Shown piece by piece: positions 1 to 5,031 of a DNA stretch of 5,031 nt. Source of the DNA: CAYQAJ01 sp964415245 (GTDB lineage Bacteria > Planctomycetota > Planctomycetia > Pirellulales > Pirellulaceae); the NCBI GenBank assembly GCA_964415245.1, contig CAYQAJ010000341.1:1-5031 (forward strand), read 5' to 3'. Made by a program: the position numbers and the translations under genes. Numbering within the stretch: the stretch's first letter is position 1; each line of letters opens with the position of its first letter. A model generated the notes under the pieces. It had not been told where the DNA came from, did no database searches, and saw nothing but the letters and a program-made list of their open reading frames with translations.

Positions 1-111
1 ACGCAAATACGACCCATCGACTCGGGCATCCTGGTCCGCAAGGGTCACATCCTGAGCGAAGCCGCGGAGTCGTTCGTCGAATTCGTCAGCGGAACAGTTC
101 GCGAAGGCTGA
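1..111 (+). CDS. C-terminal end of a probable LysR-type transcriptional regulator (partial)
   Basis: Reading from base 1, 36 codons are open and end in TGA at 109-111. The peptide contains IDSGILVRKGHILSEAAESF followed by VEFVSGTVREG. This resembles the end of the LysR effector-binding domain, where a strand of the type 'G-[IL]-L-x-R-[RK]-G-x-x-L-S-x-A-A' is followed by a last helix '-x-F-[IV]-E/D-x-[LV]'. LysR proteins are cytoplasmic DNA-binding regulators of about 300 residues, with an N-terminal winged helix and a C-terminal ligand-binding domain; the N-terminal nine tenths lie outside the window, so neither the DNA-binding domain nor the target can be assessed. It converges on the gene at 224-802, with 112 bases between the two stops and no convincing terminator there. 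The call rests on a short tail and could be wrong; that it is the end of a coding region is more secure. Confidence 0.55.
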   Translation, partial: TQIRPIDSGILVRKGHILSEAAESFVEFVSGTVREG

Positions 112-223
112 GTCGGAGACAAAGACTGTCAACGCTCGGTTTTCAGTGCAAGCGGCGCAGCAAAGACCTTCCTCCCCTTATAGCGGCTGCGTACCCCATT
201 CGTTCGCGATTCCTTCCCCAATG

Positions 224-802
224 TCAATACCGCCCCCACATCGAGGGCGGCACAAACTCCACTCCCGTCATACCACTGTTTTCAACTCGTGCCGCCAGCT
301 CATCGCTAGCGCACCGCACTAGATCTCGCACCTTGTCAAGAATAAAGAGATCATAGCCCGCCGCCTTGCTCTCATCGATGGCGAGCATCTCAATCGTCTT
401 GACCCTGTCCGGCCATCCTTTCTTCGTTTCCATCGCATATTGCGACCTGTCGAAATCGAAGCAATCTACATAATCGAGCAGGTGCACAAAGAAAAACCGT
501 CGCTTCAGGTACGGCTTACGCCGGTAGATTACATCAAGCTGAAAGTACTGCGCCTTGACGTTAAATTCTTCCAATATCCGCTTTATCCCTTCTGAAGCGA
601 CAAACAGTATGCCAACGGTAAAGTAGTCGTCCGGGGCGTGCCGTGTCCTAATTCGGATCGTGAGCTTGGGGAACTGATCGCTTAGCGGAGCGGCGCCGCC
701 GTAGTTTTCACCCGACGCGTCCAACGCTTCCATTGATTCGTCTGAGAATCCGGCGGTCGTGTACCGCTCGACGCGCGCGTCCTGTCGCCACAGCTTAACC
801 AT
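224..802 (-). CDS. Imm11/DUF1629-like immunity protein, orphan
   Basis: Encodes 192 residues with no signal peptide or membrane segment, so it is probably cytoplasmic. The C-terminal half fits the pattern I know for the DUF1629 (MXAN_0049-type, Imm11) family: a strand-rich stretch at residues 103-122 ending in VDCFDFDRSQY, a helix/strand at about 135-143, then LFILDKVRDLVRCASDELAA (152-171) and a closing GMTGVEF (177-183). Members of this family are found next to polymorphic toxins and are thought to neutralise them by binding. The start is supported by AGGGTGA four bases upstream of the ATG. No toxin gene lies next to it: upstream on the same strand is an LRR protein and downstream is a convergent regulator end. 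Two 60-base lines counted by hand in this gene are 50-52% GC, against 63% in a line of the LRR gene, which suggests transfer. The family call is from remembered motif shape, not a search; a stand-alone protein of unknown role remains possible. Confidence 0.6.
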   Translation of the reverse strand: MVKLWRQDARVERYTTAGFSDESMEALDASGENYGGAAPLSDQFPKLTIRIRTRHAPDDYFTVGILFVASEGIKRILEEFNVKAQYFQLDVIYRRKPYLKRRFFFVHLLDYVDCFDFDRSQYAMETKKGWPDRVKTIEMLAIDESKAAGYDLFILDKVRDLVRCASDELAARVENSGMTGVEFVPPSMWGRY

Positions 803-806
803 ATTG

Positions 807-813
807 TCACCCT
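807..813 (-). promoter_or_regulatory. Ribosome binding site of the immunity-like gene
   Basis: On the minus strand AGGGTGA precedes CAAT and then the ATG at 800-802. This is a good Shine-Dalgarno match at close spacing and fixes the start codon. It is the clearest ribosome binding site in the window. Confidence 0.6.
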
Positions 814-930
814 ACGAATGGCCGCGATTCAGGAAGCAGTAAGGGAGCAGATAGGGAATCCCAGGACATGCCACCGGACGCAGTTCCTTTTCAACTCGCA
901 ACTACGCATAGCGGACAACTGACGACGTCG

Positions 931-2406
931 CTATCGGTCAATCCGGCGGCCCGGTAGTGCTTCGGCGAGTGCTTGTGCTCCCTCTTCGGTGATCTTGGTC
1001 CCCTTGAGGTGCAGCATCTTGAGGCCCTTGAGCGTGGCCAAGTCGTCGATGGCCGCGTCGGTCACGGCCGTGTTCGTGAGCCAGAGTTCGCGCAGGTTCG
1101 TCATGTCCCGGAGTTTGGCCACGCCAGCGTCGCCGATTTTGGTGTCGTCGAGCCCGAGCGTTTCGAGCTGCGTGAGTCGGGCCACGTGCGCCATGGCCTC
1201 GTCGCCGAGCGCCGCGTCCTGCATGCTGAGGTATTTTAGACCGGCCAGCTTTTGCAGATCGTCCAGACCGGGTCCCTCGATCGCCGTTCCGGTGAGGATG
1301 AGTTTGTTGAGGTTCGTGAGGTGGGCCAGTTCGGCCAGGCCCGCGTCGGTGATTTTCGTGCCGTTGAGCCACAGTGTCTTGAGGCTTGTCAGGGTGCGCA
1401 TGCGAGCCAGTTGGGCGTCGGTGGCCGGCGTATCGTCGAGGCCGAGATGTTCCAACTGCGTCAGTTCCGCCAGCGCGTCGAACGCCGCGTCGTCCAACGG
1501 CAAGCCTTGGAGCGAAAGGAAACGCAGCTCGCCAAGATCGCGCAAATGCGCGAGGCCAGCGCCGTGTACCTCGGTGCCGCGCAGATGCAAGGTTTGAAGC
1601 TCCGCAAGCCCGTCGACGTAGCGCATAGCGTCGTCGGTGACGGCGGGCGATTCCAGCCGCAGCGAACGCACTTTGTCGCACAAGGCAAGCACCGGCAACC
1701 ACGTTTCGCCGTCGGTCCACTGCTCGGGAATGCGGAGCGAGGTCACGGCGCCCCGCTCCAGGCCGACCTGGGCACCGCGGCGCTGCAAAAACGCCGTGAT
1801 CCGCATCGTGCGGCTCTTTTCCCACTGGCGGATCAGCTCGCCCGCTCGGCCCGCGGCCGGGTGGTCGGGCATTTCCGCGACGCGGGCCATGGCGACGATC
1901 ACCGCGTCGACCTTGAGCGGGTCTTCCTGCTCGCCCAGCGATTCGAGCACCACCATCGCCCGCCAGCTTGCCTCGGGGCTGGCGCTGGATATGGCCAGCG
2001 CGACTGGCGCGACGGCGGGGGCGCCCGCTTCGACGAGCCGCCGCGTGGCTTCCTCCCGCACGGCGAACGAATCGGCGTCGAGATCGCGGACCCAGGCGGC
2101 GATTTTCTCGTCGGTGGGCGACTTGCCGTCCGGATTGGTGGGGATCGACTCCGCCGGTGCGAGCTGATTCGCCGCGTCTGTGGGAGTTGGCTTCGGCAGC
2201 GCTCGCCCGGTCGCGTCGACAATCGGCTTGGGCGGCTCGGGTACGCTGGGGTCGACGGGTTCGGCCGGCGCGGTTTCCTGCCCTCCGTCCTGAGCAAAGG
2301 CACGACTGTAAAACGGTCCTATGCCGCAGACGTGCCAACTGCCGGTAGCGGCAATTAGCAAGGAAACCACGGCCCACCGCAGAGCGCATTCAGGCAAACA
2401 CTTCAT
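931..2406 (-). CDS. Exported leucine-rich-repeat protein with N-terminal HEAT-like segment
   Basis: Encodes 491 residues. Residues 1-38 look like a Sec signal peptide: basic residue early, hydrophobic stretch WAVVSLLIAA (11-20), and a type I cleavage motif AFA before QDGG at about 38/39. Residues 40-100 are a Pro/Ala/Glu-rich linker. Residues 100-200 are helical and HEAT-like, with WVRDLDADSFAVREEATRRL near the start. Residues 247-486 are ten consecutive 24-residue leucine-rich repeats, consensus x-x-L-x-L-x-x-T-x-[IV]-T-D-A-G-L-x-x-L-x-x-L-x-x-L, followed by only five residues. The fold would be an extended curved solenoid, usually a protein-binding surface; the partner is unknown. No catalytic domain, transmembrane helix or sorting tail is visible, so it is probably periplasmic or secreted. 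The ATG is chosen because it gives the signal peptide; the only upstream purine-rich site (AGGG at 2419-2422) is 12 bases away and weak. Such proteins are numerous in planctomycetes and mostly uncharacterised. Confidence 0.85.
   Translation of the reverse strand: MKCLPECALRWAVVSLLIAATGSWHVCGIGPFYSRAFAQDGGQETAPAEPVDPSVPEPPKPIVDATGRALPKPTPTDAANQLAPAESIPTNPDGKSPTDEKIAAWVRDLDADSFAVREEATRRLVEAGAPAVAPVALAISSASPEASWRAMVVLESLGEQEDPLKVDAVIVAMARVAEMPDHPAAGRAGELIRQWEKSRTMRITAFLQRRGAQVGLERGAVTSLRIPEQWTDGETWLPVLALCDKVRSLRLESPAVTDDAMRYVDGLAELQTLHLRGTEVHGAGLAHLRDLGELRFLSLQGLPLDDAAFDALAELTQLEHLGLDDTPATDAQLARMRTLTSLKTLWLNGTKITDAGLAELAHLTNLNKLILTGTAIEGPGLDDLQKLAGLKYLSMQDAALGDEAMAHVARLTQLETLGLDDTKIGDAGVAKLRDMTNLRELWLTNTAVTDAAIDDLATLKGLKMLHLKGTKITEEGAQALAEALPGRRIDR
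949..1668 (-). repeat. Ten-unit, 72-bp coding repeat (LRR array) with a 288-bp super-period
   Basis: The repeats begin at protein residues 247, 271, 295, 319, 343, 367, 391, 415, 439 and 463, exactly 24 residues apart with no insertion or deletion, so the array is 10 x 72 bp. Units four apart resemble each other more than neighbours do: the residue in the middle of each L-x-L runs R,H,S,G,W,I,S,G,W,H. Units 4 and 8 both read LGLDDT and units 5 and 9 both read LWL. At the DNA level 1430-1471 and 1142-1183, 288 bp apart, agree at about 31 of 42 bases by hand count. Confidence 0.85.
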
Positions 2407-2517
2407 CGATCACGTCGGCCCTGTTGACGGTAACGATTTCGTGGCGGTTGTTGTGCTCGAACGTGAGCCGGTGCTGCGCGAAACGTCGCAGCCGGGCGAT
2501 TGCAGCACGGAAATCTT

Positions 2518-2544
2518 AATTTACGCCGCGCCGGCACTCGGCAA
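2518..2544 (-). promoter_or_regulatory. Possible promoter for the LRR gene
   Basis: On the minus strand TTGCCG (2539-2544) is followed after 15 bases by TAAATT (2518-2523), the only markedly AT-rich stretch upstream of the LRR gene, about 110 bases before its start codon. The spacer is shorter than the usual 16-18 and the match to a sigma-70 promoter is partial, so this is a weak suggestion. Confidence 0.2.
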
Positions 2545-2571
2545 CTCATTGTAACGGCAGTCGGCGTCGGC

Positions 2572-2592
2572 CGAAAGCGAATCTTGCTTTCG
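2572..2592. repeat. Inverted repeat, possible operator or hairpin
   Basis: CGAAAGC (2572-2578) and GCTTTCG (2586-2592) are perfect inverted copies separated by seven bases. Read as plus-strand RNA the stem can extend by a G-U and an A-U pair, leaving a three-base loop. It lies about 165-185 bases upstream of the LRR start codon, upstream of the weak promoter candidate. It could be a protein-binding site or simply a chance palindrome. Confidence 0.35.
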
Positions 2593-2680
2593 ATCATGAA
2601 GAGTTGAGCGCCGTCGAGAAATGCGGCCGGGGGGAGCTGCCGACGAAGTCGCGCGAAGATGCCGTGATCGAAGCTGCGGA

Positions 2681-2709
2681 AAGCAGAAATCGGCAACTGA
2701 AGTTGCCGA
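2681..2709 (-). terminator. Rho-independent terminator of the HEAT lipoprotein-mqnE unit
   Basis: Directly after the mqnE TAG stop (2710-2712), the minus strand has a perfect 9-bp inverted repeat, TCGGCAACT and AGTTGCCGA (2690-2709), which would fold as an 8-bp stem with a four-base loop or close to it. It is followed by ATTTCTGCTT, a T-rich tract. The position immediately behind the stop, the GC-rich stem and the trailing T residues together fit an intrinsic terminator. The T tract is interrupted, so efficiency is uncertain. Confidence 0.7.
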
Positions 2710-3858
2710 CTATCGCGCGGCCGCCGTCACCGGCTCGCCGACCGACCAGTGTCGCACGTCGGCCGGGTCGCGCGTTATGCGGCGATAGAGCGTGTCGCGC
2801 TCGATCGGTTCGCGACCCGCCTCTTCGATCAACTGCCGGATGCGCTCGACCGACAGCATCTCGGGCGTGGTGGCGCCGGCGTCGTGGTAGATCAGCTCGT
2901 GCCGAACCGTGCCGTCGAAATCGTCGGCGCCGTACGACAGGGCGGTCTGCGCGGTGCCGACGCCCAGCATGATCCAGTAGGCTTTGATGTGGGGGATGTT
3001 GTCGAGCATCAGGCGCGAAACCGCAAGCGTGCGGAGATCCATCAGTGCCGATGCCTTTTTTATGTGCGCCAGGCCGGTGTTATCGGGATGGAACGCCAGC
3101 GGGATGAACGTCTGAAACCCGCCCGTCTCGTCTTGCAGTTCCCGCAGCCGCAGCAAGTGGTCGATGCGGTGGTACGCTTCCTCGATGTGGCCGTAGAGCA
3201 TCGTGCAGTTGGTCTTGAGGCCGACCTCGTGGGCGGCGCGGTGTACGTCGATCCATCGCGAGGCGTTGGCCTTGTGCTCGCAAATCTGATCGCGCACCTG
3301 CGGATGAAAGATCTCGGCGCCGCCGCCGGGCATGCTTCCCAGGCCCGCTTCGATCATGTCCTGGAGTACGGCCCGCGCCGACTTCTTGGTGAGGAATTCG
3401 AACCAGTTGATTTCGACCGCGGTCCAGGCCTTGAGGTGCAGCGTGGGATAGGCGTCGTGCAGGATGCGAATCAGGTGCACGTACCAGTCGTAGCCTTTCT
3501 GGTGGTGCAGCCCGCCGACAATGTGCATCTCGGTGCAGCCGTTGTCGACCGCCTCCTGGCCGCGGGCCAGTATCTGCTCGTCGCTCATCACGTACCCGTG
3601 TGGATCGCGCAGGTCGGAGCGAAACGCGCAGAACGAGCAGCGATACACGCACACGTTGGTGGGGTTGAGGTGCGTGTTGATGTTGTAGTACGCCCGGTTG
3701 CCGCCCGTCCGCTCGCGCACGAGGTTGGCCAGCTCGCCGACCTCGTGCAGCGGCACTTCGGGGCGCGACAGGAGTATCCCGTCGTCGAACGTGAGGCGCT
3801 CGCCGGCCTCGACTTTCTCGCGGATGCCTTGGATGCTCGGAGTGGTGGAACGAATCAT
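2710..3858 (-). CDS. mqnE: Aminofutalosine synthase MqnE (radical SAM)
   Basis: MqnE is a cytoplasmic radical SAM enzyme of the futalosine route to menaquinone: it adds the 5'-deoxyadenosyl radical to 3-[(1-carboxyvinyl)oxy]benzoate, the MqnA product, giving 6-amino-6-deoxyfutalosine. The 382 residues are a normal full length. The [4Fe-4S]/SAM motif CX3CX2C is intact at C70, C74 and C77, inside NPTNVCVYRCSFCAF. Family signatures follow: HIVGGLHH (112-119), LKAWTAVEI (142-150), GGGAEIF (178-184), NCTMLYGHIEE (217-227), LRELQDETGGFQ (238-249) and GVGTAQTALSYGADDFDG (299-316). The last motifs and GGGAEIF distinguish it from the related cyclase MqnC. The ATG overlaps the stop of the upstream lipoprotein gene (ATGA) and has no strong Shine-Dalgarno sequence of its own, so it is probably translated by coupling. 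A terminator hairpin starts right after its stop. No other mqn gene is in the window, so the rest of the pathway must be elsewhere. Confidence 0.95.
   Translation of the reverse strand: MIRSTTPSIQGIREKVEAGERLTFDDGILLSRPEVPLHEVGELANLVRERTGGNRAYYNINTHLNPTNVCVYRCSFCAFRSDLRDPHGYVMSDEQILARGQEAVDNGCTEMHIVGGLHHQKGYDWYVHLIRILHDAYPTLHLKAWTAVEINWFEFLTKKSARAVLQDMIEAGLGSMPGGGAEIFHPQVRDQICEHKANASRWIDVHRAAHEVGLKTNCTMLYGHIEEAYHRIDHLLRLRELQDETGGFQTFIPLAFHPDNTGLAHIKKASALMDLRTLAVSRLMLDNIPHIKAYWIMLGVGTAQTALSYGADDFDGTVRHELIYHDAGATTPEMLSVERIRQLIEEAGREPIERDTLYRRITRDPADVRHWSVGEPVTAAAR
3855..3858 (-). promoter_or_regulatory. ATGA stop-start overlap coupling the lipoprotein gene to mqnE
   Basis: On the minus strand the mqnE ATG (3856-3858) shares two bases with the TGA stop (3855-3857) of the HEAT-repeat gene. 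The sequence just upstream, GGCAACTCCGCA, has no good Shine-Dalgarno match, which favours reinitiation by ribosomes finishing the upstream gene. The overlap itself is read directly; coupling is inferred. Confidence 0.65.
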
Positions 3859-5031
3859 TGCGGAGTTGCCTCCAATCGGACGAGCACGGCTTTCGCCAGT
3901 TGGCGCGTTTCTTCGTCGGGGTCGTTGAGTCGCAGTCGCAGCGCCGCAGCCGCCGGTTTGGCCAGTGGGCCGAGTAGCCCCAGCGTGTAGACGGCGTTGC
4001 GCCGAGCGACGGGGTTCTCGTCGTCAAGGGCAGCAATGAGTGCGCCCACACTTGACCGGCCGATTCGCACCAGGGCGTCGCTAGCCATTTTACGAATTTG
4101 CTCGTCGTCGTCGCCCAGGGCGCTTGCCAGGCCGGCCAGTGCCGCTTCCGAATCGGAACCGATACTGGCCAGCCGCGCGACGGCCAAACGGCGAACGGTG
4201 GCGTCGTTGTCGTCCAAGAGACGTCGCAGCACAGCCGCCGCTTCGTCGGCCGTCGCGATGCGCGAAATGGCATAGGCGCAAGCGCCCCGCACGCGGGGAT
4301 CGCCGCCGCTAGCGGTCACTTGTTCGAGAGCCGGGACGGCTTCTGCTGCGGCGCTCCCCAGCCGAGCGAGGAGTCGGGCGGCCTCGGCTCGGGTCGTCGG
4401 TTGTTCGCCGGTGTCTTCGACCATGACCACTAGTTGCGGCACGATCGACGAAAGCCGATCGTCGGGAAGACTGGTCACAGCTTGCAAAGCGATGTGCCGC
4501 GCCGTGGGGTCTTGATCGCCGAGAGCTTCGGTGAACGCGGCGACGAGTGTGTTGTTGTCAGGGTGAAGCTCCCCCATGAGGTAGAACGCCGCACCTTGTC
4601 GTTCAGTCGGCGTGCCGCTTTGGAGCGCTGTGAGGAGCAATTCGGTCGCGCCGTCGCCGAGTGCCTCGATCTTGGCGCGTGCCTCGTCTCGCCGTGCGGG
4701 ATCGGGGTCGGTAAGTCGGGCGATCCACTGCGATGCCTCGGCTGGCGCGGTGAACGTGCCACCCGTTGATTTGCTGCTGCTGCCGGTTTTGGTGGCGCCA
4801 TTTGACTGTGTTCCCGACTTCGCCGTCGAAGTGCCGGCGACCTGGGAGCCGTTCTTCGACTTTTCCAACGAGCCGGCCGCTGAGTCGTTGGCGCTTCCGC
4901 CGTCCTGCGGATTCTGCGAAGTGCGGTTCGATCCACCGCAACCGATCGCGGCGGCAATCGTGATTGCGGCGATGGCCAGAAAAGCCGTCGCGGCGGCAAT
5001 CGCTCTTCGATCGGTTGTATTGCGAAAAGCA
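3855..5031 (-). CDS. HEAT-repeat lipoprotein, start beyond the window edge (partial)
   Basis: The frame is open from the right edge to TGA at 3855-3857, giving 391 visible residues. A TTG at 4866-4868 could be taken as the start, but the codons before it encode a textbook lipoprotein signal: RR at visible residues 9-10, a long Ala/Ile-rich hydrophobic stretch, and AAIGC with the cysteine at residue 31 (4938-4940). No ATG, GTG or TTG occurs upstream of 4868 in frame, so the true start is just outside. After the cysteine come about 67 Ser/Thr/Gly/Asn/Lys-rich residues, a flexible tether, then eight HEAT repeats and a ninth half repeat (about 99-391). The protein should be lipid-anchored in the cell envelope with a helical solenoid acting as a binding scaffold. 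No enzymatic motif is seen and the partner is unknown. The gene overlaps mqnE by ATGA, so the two are probably co-transcribed and coupled. PBS-lyase-type HEAT proteins are similar; a phycobilin role is not expected here. Confidence 0.85.
   Translation of the reverse strand, partial: AFRNTTDRRAIAAATAFLAIAAITIAAAIGCGGSNRTSQNPQDGGSANDSAAGSLEKSKNGSQVAGTSTAKSGTQSNGATKTGSSSKSTGGTFTAPAEASQWIARLTDPDPARRDEARAKIEALGDGATELLLTALQSGTPTERQGAAFYLMGELHPDNNTLVAAFTEALGDQDPTARHIALQAVTSLPDDRLSSIVPQLVVMVEDTGEQPTTRAEAARLLARLGSAAAEAVPALEQVTASGGDPRVRGACAYAISRIATADEAAAVLRRLLDDNDATVRRLAVARLASIGSDSEAALAGLASALGDDDEQIRKMASDALVRIGRSSVGALIAALDDENPVARRNAVYTLGLLGPLAKPAAAALRLRLNDPDEETRQLAKAVLVRLEATPQ
3858..4736 (-). repeat. 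HEAT-repeat array, about 8.5 units of 30-38 residues
   Basis: In the HEAT lipoprotein, units begin near visible residues 99, 137, 171, 205, 239, 273, 306, 336 and 369. Each carries the pattern D-x-x-[AP]-x-x-R-x-x-A-x-x-x-L-x-x-[IL]-G, for example DDENPVARRNAVYTLGLLG and DDNDATVRRLAVARLASIG. Unlike the LRR array, unit length varies from 30 to 38, so the phase is not strict at the DNA level. The last unit contains only the first helix pair start and stops at the gene end. Confidence 0.75.

Larger units (their letters stand above)
2407..2709. other. Intergenic region between mqnE and the LRR gene
   Basis: These 303 bases contain no gene I can support. From right to left they hold the intrinsic terminator after mqnE (2681-2709), an inverted repeat (2572-2592), and an AT-rich patch near 2511-2523 that may be part of the promoter for the LRR gene. 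A 97-codon minus-strand frame crosses the region, but it begins with TTG inside the terminator stem and has no recognisable sequence. No tRNA, riboswitch or mobile-element end was seen. Confidence 0.6.

Noticed and set aside
112..223. Bidirectional terminator between the convergent LysR end and the immunity-like gene
   Set aside because: Only CGCAGC and GCTGCG arms with a loop of more than 20 bases were found, and no T-rich tail.
812..910. Short open frame just upstream of the immunity-like gene, considered as a toxin remnant
   Set aside because: About 30 codons between stops, including IPYLLPYCFLNRGHS, vaguely recall nuclease toxin ends but lack any conserved His/Asn arrangement I can recognise; too short to support.
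938..2389. 483-codon minus-strand frame and a 368-codon plus-strand frame over the LRR gene
   Set aside because: The first is Arg/Pro/Gly-rich, as typical of a shifted frame in GC-rich DNA. The second mirrors the repeat array without signal peptide or domain. The LRR frame explains the region fully.
2403..2696. 97-codon minus-strand frame across the mqnE-LRR gap
   Set aside because: It starts with TTG inside the terminator stem, overlaps the LRR start region, and shows no family resemblance or ribosome binding site.
2749..3990. 413-codon plus-strand open frame opposite mqnE
   Set aside because: It is antisense to a gene with unmistakable MqnE motifs; long antisense frames are expected in GC-rich coding DNA, and its translation has no recognisable domain.
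1..5031. CRISPR array, tRNA/rRNA, insertion sequence, attachment site
   Set aside because: No spaced identical direct repeats, cloverleaf, transposase or terminal inverted repeats were seen; the only strong repeats are coding LRR and HEAT units.

Overview
The window looks like ordinary chromosome from a GC-rich, Gram-negative-type bacterium, most likely a planctomycete (Pirellulales-like). This is inferred from three things together: large exported proteins built from leucine-rich and HEAT repeats, a futalosine-pathway menaquinone enzyme (MqnE), and a lipoprotein signal peptide. No taxonomic marker gene is present, so the assignment is tentative.

Layout, left to right. Bases 1-111 (+) are the last 36 codons of what looks like a LysR-type regulator. 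Converging on it is a 192-residue gene (224-802, -) resembling the DUF1629 / Imm11-type immunity proteins of polymorphic toxin systems; it is less GC-rich than its neighbours and no toxin gene is visible beside it. Next (931-2406, -) is an exported protein with a signal peptide, a Pro/Ala-rich linker, a HEAT-like segment and ten gap-free 24-residue leucine-rich repeats that show a second, four-unit periodicity. A 303-base gap (2407-2709) follows. It holds a good intrinsic terminator for the gene to its right, another inverted repeat, and probably the promoter of the LRR gene. Then come mqnE (2710-3858, -), aminofutalosine synthase, and, overlapping it by ATGA, a HEAT-repeat lipoprotein (3855-5031, -) whose start lies beyond the right edge.

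The lipoprotein and mqnE form a translationally coupled pair ending at the terminator at about 2681-2709. MqnE acts in the cytoplasm in menaquinone synthesis; the HEAT protein is predicted to be anchored in the envelope, so a shared function is not evident from sequence. The LRR gene and the immunity-like gene are probably separate transcription units, although all four leftward genes are co-oriented.

I do not see a clearly new biological system. The observations most worth a second look are the orphan immunity-like gene with deviating composition, the four-unit super-repeat in the LRR array, and the ATGA coupling of an envelope HEAT lipoprotein to a menaquinone-pathway enzyme.
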